NCBI GenBank assembly: GCA_023678885.1
Contig: CM042996.1
Coordinates: 13,698,602-13,762,601, forward strand
Reading direction: 5' to 3'
Source: Pogostemon cablin
Taxonomy: Eukaryota; Streptophyta; Magnoliopsida; Lamiales; Lamiaceae
Length of the DNA stretch: 64,000 nucleotides
This document shows, piece by piece, positions 10,172 through 19,586 of the stretch. The translations under genes were made by a program, and so were the position numbers. The notes beneath the pieces were generated by a model that was given only the letters and a program-made list of their open reading frames with translations, ran no database searches and was not told the origin of the DNA. How positions within the stretch are numbered: the first letter of the stretch is position 1; each line of letters starts with the position of its first letter.

Positions 10172-13062
10172 CCTACGGATATGTCTAGACTTTCCGTTGT
10201 ATATATCATTAAGAGCTCTTCCAATTGTTGCTAGACTGTCACAATGTACCATCACCATAGGGACCTATTTGTTCCAACATGGAATGTTCTCAAGGAAATT
10301 ACGAAGCCATTCTGCTTCTTCCCCGACTTTATCTAGAGCTATAAACTCAGATTCCATTGTGGAACGGGTTATACAGGTCTGTTTTGTAGACCTCCACCAC
10401 ACTACTCCGCCTCCACTAGTGAATACGTATCCACTCGTGGAGAACGAGTCTTTTGTATCAGATATCCAATTTGCATCACTATACCCTTCGAGTACTGCTG
10501 GATACTTAGGATAGTGTAGCCCCACATCAAGAGTGTATTTGAAATATCTTAGCACTCTTCTCAATGCTTTCCAGTGCTTATTGTTTGGGTTACTCATATA
10601 TCTACTCAGTTTGTTAACTGAACATACTACATCAGGACGCGTACAATTGGTTATGTACATTATGCTCCCTATAACCCTTGCATACTCAAATTGAGCCACT
10701 AATTCACCTTTATTCTTACTAAGGTGTACACTTGGATCCATGTATATTTCTTCTTCCAACTCACTATTTAAGAAGGTTGTCTTCATATCCATTTGATGGA
10801 TCACTAGATTGTGCAATGCAACAATCGTTATAAGTACACGAATAGACGTAATTCGTGTCACTGGTGAGTAGGTATCAAAGAAATCATACACTTCTTTTTA
10901 TCTAAAGCCTTTAGTCACCAACCAGACTTTATATTTGTTTATTGACCCATCAGCTTTATATTTTATTTTAAGGATCCATTTGCATCTTAAGGTCTTGCAA
11001 CCCTTTGGTAAATATACCAATTTCCATGTATGATTTTGCATAATGGAATCAATCTTGCTATCTATAGCTTCTTTCCATAATGGTGCATCTGGACGAGATA
11101 GAGTTTTAGATACGGATTTGAGCTCATCTTCAACCGCGTAGGTGAAGAAGTCTTGATCAAAGTCCTTTTCTACTCTAGCTCTCTTACTACGTCTTGGTTC
11201 TACACTCTCTTGCGTAGATTGAATTGCAGTAGTATCTACAAGTGGTCTCTTAGAAGATGTCACTTGTTTATGTCCTTTCCTAGGACATATGTCTTCAAAG
11301 AATATTGCTTTCCTTGATTCTATCATAGTGTCTTCATTCATGTCAAATACTTCCGATTTATGAATCAGAAATCTGTAAGCACTGCTGGTAAGTTCGTACC
11401 CTACAAATATACAATCAACTGTTTCAGGTCCGATTCTAACTTGTTTAGGTAGAGCCACTTCAACCTTAGCCAAACACCCCCACACTTTGAGGTATTTGTA
11501 TGACGGTTTACGTCCCTTCTACATTTCATAAGGAGTTTGATCCTTAGATTTGTATAGAATCTTGTTCAAAATGTGGTTAGCTGAAAAGATAGCTTCCCCC
11601 CACAAGTTCTGAGGCAACCCTGAACTGATTAACATTGCGTTCATCATTTCCTTTAGAGTTCTATTTTTGCGCTCAACAATGCCATTTGACTAAGGTGAAT
11701 AAGGAGCCGTTGCTCAATGTATGATACCGGATTTGGCACATATTTGTTCAAACGGTACTACGTATTCACCACCTCTATCACTCCGAATTGCTTTAATTCG
11801 AGAGTTGAGTTGATTTTCAACTTCATTCTTGTAGCGTTTGAATGCTTCTAAAGCTTCATCTTTGCTGCTCAAGAGATGCAGATAATAGAATCTTGTGCAG
11901 TCGTCAACAAAAGTAATAAAATAATTTTCTCCCTCTAGTTTACACAAGTTTTAAATCACACGTATCAACGTGGATCAACTCTAGAGGTTTAGTGCTTCTT
12001 TCTGCTGTTGGAAATAGTTGTTTTGTCACAACAACTCCAACTGTCATTCAGTGTTCGCAATTCTAGGAATCTTAGAATCCAATCTTCATTGTCCAAAATC
12101 TACCCGTTTAAGTCTTGAACGTGTTGTCAAAATTACAGCTTGATCCAACGGTTGATTTGTGAAAAACGTTTATTTTCCCCTCGACTGCGCAGAACAGAAT
12201 CGCCCAAAACCTGACTTCTGTTTTTAGCTTATTCCTGTCAACATAGAGTTCCAAACACGACCTCCACCATTCAGAATATATTTCGATAGGTTCCGAATGG
12301 GCTGACTAAAATTCAGCACGTTCCGATGGTTGAAACTTTGGTTATTTCCTCGGCAATATTACTGCGCAGGATTCTAAAAAAATGTGAATTTTTTTCTTCT
12401 ATCTTCCCTTAATGTTTGAGATAGCATTTGAAGTCCTTCCACATTGGAGGCAGCTTCTTAATCACAGAGCCGACAACGAATGCTGCTGGAAGCATCATCC
12501 CCTCAGAGTGAATTTCATGCACTATCAGTTGGAACTGCTGCACTTGTTAAACCACATATTTAGAGTCCACCATCATGAACTCCAAGTACTTGGCTATCGT
12601 GTACTTTTTTGTACCAGCATCTTCTGTCTTATACTTCTTCTCCAAAGAATCCCACAGTTCTTTAGATGTCTTCGTGCTTAGATACAAGTTGTACAATGTA
12701 TCACTAAGTCCACTAAGGATATAGTTCTTGCACAAGTAATCAGCGGAGGTCCACTGATCCAGAGCTATATGCTTTTGCGTATCAGTCTCATTCTCATCCA
12801 CCACTAGTGCAGACTCCTTTAAGAAATTTACCAGATTCACTGCAGTGAGGTAGAACATCATCTTTTGCTGCCATCCCTTGAAGTTTGCACCCCCAAACTT
12901 CTCGAGCTTCTCTGCTGGAGCCGAAACCATGAACGGTCTCGACATCCTCATTGGAGGATACATCCTTTGGGAATCAGTTCCCATATGAATCTCAGCATTA
13001 ACTCTCTTTGAGTTATTAACATTAAATGTTTTAATCCCGTCAATATCCATTGGATTAGTCAT
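10172..13062 (-). pseudogene. Ty1/copia gag-pol remnant (copy 2)
   Basis: Same order and defects as copy 1. Gag is at 12547-13062, with motif FGGANFKGWQQKM near residue 55. The integrase core is at 11714-11947, the integrase C-terminus plus RT N-terminus at 10898-11485, and RT/RNase H at 10265-10891. The RNase H frame continues in another frame to 10172, where the solo LTR interrupts it. About 600 bp between Gag and the integrase core (11948-12546) do not encode protease. The RT palm with YVDD is deleted. Because both copies share these defects, the element was already defective before the duplication. Confidence 0.9.
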
Positions 13063-13104
13063 AGTGATTATAGGGTGTGGAGGCTAGATGTTTCTTCTTG
13101 CGAT

Positions 13105-13716
13105 TGTTGGATTATAGGTACACTAATTAATCACTATTACAATGAATATGAAAATAGAAAGGAGAACTACTAACCTTTCTTACAAATCTGGATCTAGGAT
13201 CTTGAATGTCTCGGGATGATGGCGAAGTCGAGTCGAGCAGAACTCTTCCCGCAAGAAGAAACACGTGTCGGTAGTGCTCCGATCTTGGCGGATCTTCCCC
13301 AAAGGTGAAACGACTTCTCGTTTCCAGCGAAGCAGCACCGCTATCTCAGGAACTTCGGCAAACTAAGAGAGAATGGAGGACTAGATCGTCTAAACTATGC
13401 ACTATGAAAGTGTATGCATATGTTTTGTGTTTTTGGTGTCTTAGTATGTTTATCATGTGTTTTGAATGAATGCACAATGACCCTATTTATAGGTTCCAGA
13501 GACCAGTCTCATATGGTATGATTGTTATTTTAAGTAGTGGTCGTGATCACTACCATATTTGATCAATTACTATATTTGATCAAATTTACCATATTTGATC
13601 AATTTATTATATTTGATCAATTCCACATGTGAGACTAATTTCACTCACTTTAATTATTATTTAATTAGTGATTAATTAATTTATTAATTCTCAGTAACCA
13701 ATTAAATTCCCCCACA
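13105..13716 (-). mobile_element. Copia 5' LTR, copy 2 (612 bp)
   Basis: Begins TGTTGG on the plus strand and ends CCCACA, followed by the AATAT target-site duplication. The interior carries a stretch (about 13200-13390) shared with the inverted scrap at 6491-6742. Confidence 0.9.
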
Positions 13717-14070
13717 AATATTTTTACACGAAACTTGGGTGTGGTCTCAAATGAAAATTTCATATGTTTATACATAAATATCCATGAATCTTGGAAATGT
13801 TATTTCTATAGAATGATAAGACACTACAAATTCAAATAATTGGACCAACTAAAGTATCTTTCCTCTTATTATTCCAAAATCAAAGGAAGAATCACGACTC
13901 ATGCACCACTTTAACAAATCATGACATGATATATTTTGTAGGGACTTAAAGATACATACAAATATAAATTGTGATAATTTGATCAGATCATGAAGTGTGA
14001 GGGGCCACTTTAATATGAGTATATTATATAGTAATTTCAAATGAAAGTGTTGGTTATAATTTATAGTGTA

Positions 14071-14072
<2 letters not shown>

Positions 14073-14118
<46 letters not shown>
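14073..14118. repeat. (AT)n microsatellite, short allele
   Basis: Paralogue of the long AT run at 5805-5896, 46 bp shorter. Confidence 0.95.
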
Positions 14119-14206
14119 GTAGAAGTAAAATAAAATAAAGTTGAATATTTACAAAGTTAAAAAGAGAGTGAAAGAAGAAAGATTGTAGTAAAAATAAAAT
14201 TACAAG

Positions 14207-14567
14207 AGTAATTGTTTATCTGGGTCGGAGGTTGTGCAGAAGCGGGTTGGCCATCTCAGAGGCTTTGGGCTTCCAATGATGTGGAATCCCTTTGGGCCTG
14301 GAATTGGGCCGGAGGCTTTGGGCTTGTATCTGCCCCAAGCTGGTCCACCGGAAGGAGCTCAGAACATAAGGTTGGGGATCAATGTCAGTATGAACAGAGA
14401 TACGAGGCCCAGGCCCAAGATGATGAGGTCGCATCTTGATCTTGAACAAAGGGTGAGGAGCCACAGGCTTTCCACGTATATCATCATCATCATCTTCGTC
14501 GCGAGAGAAAGAGAAAAGTTTAAAGGTTCCTTCCCTTCCTTTTGAGAGAGAGCTATGGGAATGGTAT
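14207..14567. other. GC-richer ORF-bearing segment, possible gene fragment (copy 2)
   Basis: Same sequence as 5985-6345, with identical overlapping frames (plus 14234-14545, minus 14216-14620). The family is not recognised. Open frames on both strands of GC-richer DNA are weak evidence for coding. Confidence 0.35.
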
Positions 14568-14575
14568 GGTATGGT

Positions 14576-14756
14576 ATACTCCATTCTCCCCTCACTAAGA
14601 AGGTCTTTTGTTTTTAACACGTGAATTAAGAAGTATTATTATTTAATGTATAGTGAGAGTGTTGTGGGTCTCATGTATGTAAAAAAAAGTAGGCTCTTTG
14701 GGTGGAATGCTCAAAATGGAAAAAAGATCCCCTTTGGAGGGGACGGAGGGAGTATG
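14576..14756. mobile_element. Stowaway-like MITE
   Basis: Left end 'tactccattctcccctcac', right end 'gaggggacggagggagta', with TA at both outer edges and the usual interior 'cacgtgaattaagaagtatt'. About 180 bp, non-coding. In copy 1 the left part is retained to 6490 and the right part is lost at the duplication breakpoint. Confidence 0.75.
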
Positions 14757-14825
14757 CTATATAGAGGCAGAGGAGGAAGACCAGCCCAGGAAAATTCTCT
14801 TTTACTAGAATTTGCTTTTAATATG

Positions 14826-15056
14826 TACTCCGTCCGCTCCATCCTAATTGTAGTTTTTGCTTTTTGCACATTGATTAATAAGTATTATTATTTATGTGTA
14901 GTGAGTAGTTGTAGTTGTATTAGTGGGAGTGTGGGCTCCATAATTTAATTGTATTAGTGTGTGTAGGTTCTATGTGTATAAAAAATAAAAAGAGACTCTT
15001 TGAATGAAACACTCAAAATGAAAAAATTAACTCTTTGAGTTGGATTGAGAGAGTAT
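14826..15056. mobile_element. Stowaway-like MITE, second copy
   Basis: Left end 'tactccgtccgctccatcc', right end 'ggattgagagagtat', interior similar to the preceding MITE ('tttgcacattgattaataag'). Non-coding, about 230 bp. Confidence 0.65.
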
Positions 15057-15268
15057 ATTACAACATTTTTATCTTTATTTTCTCTTGCTCGCTCAATTTA
15101 TCCATAGTACATTATCTAATCTAAACTTACTTCCACTCATCCAATTTTCCAACCAAATCGCGCCCTTTTATCTTTTATTTTAATACCTTCATCGACTTGG
15201 ACCATTACATAAAAGGAGTTTGTATTTCTCCTCTAACTTTTCTAATTATTAATTTGAAATTTAATCAT

Positions 15269-15274
<6 letters not shown>

Positions 15275-15331
<57 letters not shown>
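15275..15331. repeat. (AT)n microsatellite
   Basis: About 57 bp of AT dinucleotides directly before a MITE end. Confidence 0.95.
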
Positions 15332-15333
<2 letters not shown>

Positions 15334-15615
15334 CTCCCTCCATCTCATAAAACACTTCACCTTTACTGTTTCACGTTGTTTAAGAAAAGTTATTTTTTTT
15401 ACCAAATTTGTTGACTTTAGAGGGTATTGTAGTATTTTTAGATAATAAAAAAATATAAAGTAATGATATGTGTGTGAAAAGTAGTAACAAATTTGAAATT
15501 GATGTAATTTTTGAGGTGATTGGATAAAGTGATATTTCCTTTTTTGTGGTGAAGGGTTTTGTGGGACAAACAAATGAGGAAAGGATGAAGGGTATTGTGG
15601 GACGGAGGGAGTATT
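15332..15615. mobile_element. Stowaway-like MITE, different interior
   Basis: Left end 'tactccctccatctcataaa' and right end 'gtgggacggagggagtatta' are inverted relative to each other. The interior ('gagggtattgtagtattttt') is shared with the MITE at 25585. Non-coding. Confidence 0.75.
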
Positions 15616-15724
15616 AAACATTAGGATAAAATGTCATATTGTTAGAGTGATTTGATTTCTTAAGTTTTTAGATGAGGTGGTCATTTAACATGTGAACGTG
15701 TATCCTGCCTCAATAATGACAGTA

Positions 15725-15913
15725 AGCAACAAAAAGCCCCTTCACCTTACCTTTACCATATGAATCAATAAGTCGAGTTTGCATGAGCTCGTTCCACCTG
15801 GCTAATATGCTATAGGTGCTGACCACCGAGTTCTGGATGGGGCAACGGTCGCCAAGTTCTGCAACGAGTGGAAGCTGTTGGTCGAAAGTTAGTTTAGACG
15901 GTATGAAAAACAA
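15725..15913 (-). pseudogene. Exon-like ORF, unrecognised gene fragment
   Basis: On the minus strand the frame reads TFDQQLPLVAELGDRCPIQN and then STYSILARWNELMQTRLIDS, a sequence with protein-like composition and locally higher GC. It ends near 15725-15740 at GGTAAAGGTAAGG, which could be a splice donor. No acceptor or neighbouring exon was found. It lies 0.5 kb from another gene fragment (16433-16828), so it may be part of the same captured or duplicated mosaic. I do not recognise the family. Confidence 0.4.
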
Positions 15914-16432
15914 GGTGGAGTAATAATATCTTAACTATAATTTAAGTTTTGGAGGTTGTCTTGTGGGAATACATACACCCCCTTAATTTATTCTTGAATT
16001 GAAAATACAAACATAATAATTATGTTGCAATCGATAAATAACATCAATGATTAATTATGGGAATTTTTATAAAAAATTAATAATCAGATTATTAATGCAT
16101 TGAACAACTTACGTTGCTTGACATAACATGAAATAAAAAATAGAAGAAATAATGTGATCATCTCACGGAATTACATATGTGTGTTACATAGTTACATTTT
16201 ATAACAATTTACTGAAATGGATGGAAAGAGACTTAATGGGCGAGGAGATGGAAGAAGATGAAAGATAGATTCTTGAACGCCATTAACGTCTGAAATGTTA
16301 ATCTATTTTAGTAATATATAGTGAATTAGGGATTTTAATTTTATACTCATGATAATGCTTCATTCAGTCTTTTAAATCTAAAGTGAGCAGGCTATAGTTG
16401 TTGGTTCAGAAATTCTCCGTTGCGGAGGTTAA

Positions 16433-16828
16433 TTAAAAATCCCACATTTTCATTATGTTGTCGATATAAATTGCAATGCCCTTGTTGGGCTTAAAGAATC
16501 ATTCCAGAACGAGACTTCCAATTCGGGTGTCACGTACACTTTCCTTCCAGTGTTGATAAAGTCTCTTTCGATGGCATTGGGAAAATATATATCTTTTGTT
16601 AAACAACCGTTGTTTTAAGGAATTTGAAATTTGGTTGTGTTTTTTCGTAAATCCACAAGTTGTGGTGATATTTGTTCAGATCACATGGGAGCTGTCTCGT
16701 CTGCAACATTTGGCTCTAGCTCGGAAGACGTATCTGGTGGAACCATTACACTGAGCAACATTGGTGCAATTGGTGGGAAGTTCGGATCGTCTCTTATCAA
16801 TGTCCCTGAAGTCTCGATTATTGCCATG
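16433..16828 (+). pseudogene. Fragment of branched-chain 2-oxo acid dehydrogenase E2 (dihydrolipoyl acyltransferase)
   Basis: Two exon-like blocks encode parts of the catalytic domain of the mitochondrial BCKDH E2 component. The first (about 16433-16597) reads IPHFHYVVDINCNALVGLK, then ESFQNETSNSG and TFLPVLIKSLSMALGKY. The second starts after 'tttgttcag' at 16680, reads ITWELSRLQHLA, loses the frame by a small deletion, and resumes as SSEDVSGGTITLSNIGAIGG followed by KFGSSLINVPEVSIIAM. The order and the roughly 80 bp intron are kept, so this is a DNA-level copy and not a retrocopy. The lipoyl domain, the E1/E3-binding domain and the His-containing C-terminus are missing. It sits between the intron and 3' flank of a decayed peptide gene on the other strand. 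Confidence 0.8.
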
Positions 16829-16961
16829 GATTTTGAAGATGGCAACTCTGTAAAAATATGCTTCACTTGTAAGGTGGGATCAATTCAAATTAAAATACAA
16901 ATGACTTCGATTTGATTGATTGATGAATGAAAAGAAAGAAAGAAAGAAATATGCGGATTAC

Positions 16962-17041
16962 CGGGTTGGGAAATGGCAGTAGATGTGTTAGATGAAGAGT
17001 AGGGTAAGAATGAACAATGCTCTTATGTCTAATTAATCCAT
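16962..17041 (-). pseudogene. Exon 1 relic of the six-cysteine secreted protein family
   Basis: The minus strand starts ATGGATTAATTAG, then gives IRALFILTLLFI, matching the signal peptide of the intact gene at 29898-30392 (IRALFILALLFIN). A 7 bp insertion and two stops destroy the frame. The splice donor CCCG/GTAAT is still present at 16962/16961. No exon 2 follows; the expected place is filled by the E2 fragment. Confidence 0.8.
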
Positions 17042-17284
17042 GCTGCTATCTATCACTTTTTTGTAATGAATTAAGAGAGGGGGGGTTTTGGGATTTAGGG
17101 TTTAAAACAAAAGGTATTATTGATAAATAGCATCAATAAATTTTATGATGCAACTTGTTTTAGTTGACTACATTATCATTTGAGTAATGCTAATATTCGA
17201 TTAGAAGAGTTGAAAGATATTAGTAAAGAACAACTTTTTTTTTTTTTTTATGGAAGTTGACAACAATATTAATTAGACAAAGAA

Positions 17285-17480
17285 TTGTCTAAGACCATTT
17301 TATGTAATCTTTTACGTGAGACGTATAAAAAGTGATAAAACTTTTATAATACTCATTTAATGAAAAATGATGATACTATTCTATGAACAATTTACAATAT
17401 AAATGAATAGTGATAATATTTTATAATAAAAATTATAACTAATTTTAAAAGTATAAAATGGTCTTATGTAAAACGCTCTT
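17285..17480. mobile_element. MITE of the GTGAGAC family, decayed
   Basis: Contains 'cttttacgtgagacgtataa' and repeated 'agtgataa' words, with 'aaaatggtcttatgt' near the right end as in the copy at 27222-27440. Confidence 0.5.
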
Positions 17481-17530
17481 ACGCAATAACTATCCTATTA
17501 ATTAATACTCATATATCACATTCGATTTAT

Positions 17531-17755
17531 GATGTACTTCTTCCGTCCCTCACTAAGAGAGTCTTTTACTTATTGACACTTAGTATTATTATTTAATGTG
17601 TAGTGAATAGTTGAATTAATGGGGTGTGAGTCCCGTATTTAATTGTATTAGTGGGTGTGTGTGTCTCATATGTATAAAAAAAATGAGACTTTTTTGGTAA
17701 GACTCCGAAAATGGAAAAAAAAATCCCTCTTTAAAAGAGACAGAGAGAATACTTC
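17531..17755. mobile_element. Stowaway-like MITE
   Basis: Left end 'acttcttccgtccctcacta', right end 'agagacagagagaatac', interior 'agtattattatttaatgtg' and 'gtgtgagtcccgta'. About 225 bp, inserted in the duplicated peptide-gene flank. Confidence 0.65.
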
Positions 17756-17828
17756 TTCCATATTAACACATTTCGCGATTGATTATCCATACACATTTTA
17801 GGTACGGAGCTTAAAGAATGTATCTTTT

Positions 17829-18317
17829 TTACTTCATCCGTCCGCTTTAAAGGTAACCGTTTGCTTTTTGCAAGTGGACAGTTCTAAGGTCTTTATTTGC
17901 TTTTTTCACGTGGATTAAGAAGTATTATTATTATAAATGGTGTACCCCACCATTAGGGGCCCCCACCGCCCCTGCCCTGGGGATTGGTGGTCGCAGGATG
18001 TGCCTCAAGTGGCTTATAGGGAGGGCTCACTGTTAAACTTGTGCTTGCAAGGGGCCAAATCCATGCCAAAGGCAGGATTCGAACCCCCACTCTGCAGCAA
18101 CCAAGCTCAGCTGGAAGGCCTTTCCACCCTCCCCTCTACCACTTGAGCTATGCCCTGGGGGCAGAAGTATTATTATTATAGATAAAGTGGATAGTTGTAT
18201 TAGAGGGAAGTGGTGAGTCAGATTGTGTACTTTTTTATTAAATAGAGGAAATTGATACATTTGAAGCGGACGTCAAAAATATTAAAATGGATACATTTGA
18301 AGCGAACGGATGGAATA
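17829..18317. mobile_element. MITE split by a SINE
   Basis: The left part begins 'acttcatccgtccgctttaa' and the right part ends 'ttgaagcgaacggatgga'. The two ends are inverted relative to each other. The middle is interrupted at 'agaagtattattattata', which is duplicated around the SINE at 17936-18162. Confidence 0.7.
17936..18162 (-). mobile_element. tRNA-derived SINE with 18 bp target-site duplication
   Basis: The 227 bp GC-rich insert is flanked by the direct repeat 'agaagtattattattata' (17918-17935 and 18163-18180). On the minus strand it carries a polymerase III box A, TAGCTCAAGTGG (18139-18150), and a perfect box B, GGTTCGAATCC (18075-18085), about 55 bp apart, as in a tRNA-derived head. 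The 3' end finishes near 'ggtacaccatt' without a long poly(A). The long perfect duplication suggests a fairly recent insertion. Confidence 0.9.
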
Positions 18318-18319
18318 TT

Positions 18320-19180
18320 AATTTTATTCATGATTATTTTTATTGATGTTTCAAACCCCACATGATCATCGAACAAATAAAAGTAAAGATATGAGTCATA
18401 AACTAGAATGGTAAGAGATGTATATTACATCTTCTAAATGAAAAAAAAAAATTATTCTTTAAAATTATTTCACACTCTGAGTTATCGATTATTCTTTCAT
18501 ACATGAAAAATTACTCTTTAGAGGGATGAATTATTAATCTTCCAAAAAAAGAATAACAATTTAAAGAACAATTTTTTATAAACTAAAGAATAATTTTATA
18601 AAATGAAGTTCACATGTAAACTAGATTCATACCACATAACTCATTCACTAAATACGCCCAATTTACTAATATACACAACAAAATTTACCTATTAAGACTC
18701 TTTTATTAAGATACTTTTAGCATAAATATCCTATAACATAAGTAATGAGACACTTATATATAAAATGTATTATTTTATATGATGTTTGAGACCCTTATGC
18801 TAAAGTGTCCTAATTTTTTTTTCATTTTTCTTAATTTAAAATAAGCACTAACTTAATAAAAATATAACAATTCACAATTTACCAATTACTCATTTACTCG
18901 GTCAAAATGAAACATGAACCCTAATCTAAATCCACCATATCATCAAATGAACATGGATTGATTCAATTTCTGAACTTTGAATTCGAATCGGTTCACATAT
19001 TTTGTTGAGGAGATTCTGATCAAGAAAACATTGTTGAGGAGATGAGGGAAGAGGTTAGAGCGAAACTACGTGGTGAGGTTGGTGCTGCGTGAGCAAGCAG
19101 TTGTACTCATCGTTGATCTTCTTCACTGACTAGGTGGCGTCGGCGACGATCTCTTCCTTTCCATTTCCAGAATTTTCCGC
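18320..19180. other. AT-rich intergenic stretch
   Basis: No gene seen. Positions 18660-18830 contain 'gagacacttat' and 'aagtgtcctaat' words also found in the tandem repeat at 23457-23700. 18960-19180 may be the degenerate upstream region of the kelch pseudogene, with short GC-richer and pyrimidine-rich runs, but no promoter can be assigned. Confidence 0.4.
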
Positions 19181-19586
19181 GTGATTTCAACATCTGAGAT
19201 ACCCTTTCTCCCTCGCTATTTCTCTCTGGATTTTTTCTTTTTCATATTTTCCCTCGATTGCTCGAGCTTGTTAATGAAAGTATTGGAGCATAAGAATATC
19301 GGAGGTCATGACTTACGGGTGACCTACTCCTCCAATTTTATCTTCACCTACATTTCGACATTCTCACTCTTGATTGAATTTTGAAGGCAGTCAATGCCCT
19401 AGATTTGCAATTTTGGATTTCAGCACCACCGACACTGCAGTATGCGTCGCCACATGTCAACGGTGGCTTAGCTCATTTTGCAAGTGTGAGAAATTCACCG
19501 GTGGCGTCATGTGACATTAATTTGTAATGCATGAGTGGGAGGAATGCCTAGCTTTCTAATGTAGATATATTGTATGATCAACCAAT

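Larger units (their letters stand above)
7025..13716 (-). mobile_element. Ty1/copia element with nested solo LTR
   Basis: The element is bounded by LTRs at 7025-7618 and 13105-13716, with TGTTGG at its left and CA at its right end. A perfect 5 bp target-site duplication AATAT flanks it (7020-7024 and 13717-13721). Its frame runs on the minus strand, so 13105-13716 is the 5' LTR. Beside the 3' LTR the minus strand reads 'catatgtgggattgttgg', a copia-like polypurine tract. No tRNA-Met-type PBS is visible beside the 5' LTR. Without the nested 1836 bp LTR and one 5 bp TSD copy the element is about 4.85 kb. Confidence 0.93.
9030..14712. repeat. Segmental duplication, copy 2 (source copy)
   Basis: Matches 762-6490. 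This copy is continuous with a complete solo LTR on the left and an intact MITE on the right, so it is the likely donor. It shares the copia pol, 5' LTR, AT microsatellite and GC-richer ORF segment with copy 1. Confidence 0.93.
16020..17840 (-). repeat. Old duplicate of the peptide-gene locus (with 29750-31700)
   Basis: Several blocks match the intact gene locus in the same order. The 3' flank ('gttgcaatcgataaataaca', 16023 versus 29754), the intron and exon 1 (16872-17041 versus 30200-30392), the upstream region ('gataaatagcatcaat', 17118 versus 30547; 'gtaatgctaatattc', 17183 versus 30614) and more distal sequence ('cttcttcc.tattaacac') are all present. MITEs and a gene fragment have since interrupted it. 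Confidence 0.75.

Noticed and set aside
17937..18146. ORFs over the GC-rich insert at 17936-18162
   Set aside because: The insert is a tRNA-derived SINE with polymerase III boxes; the ORFs are incidental.
18071..18162. A functional tRNA gene on the minus strand
   Set aside because: Boxes A and B are present, but the stems do not form a proper cloverleaf by eye and the sequence continues into a SINE body flanked by an 18 bp duplication.
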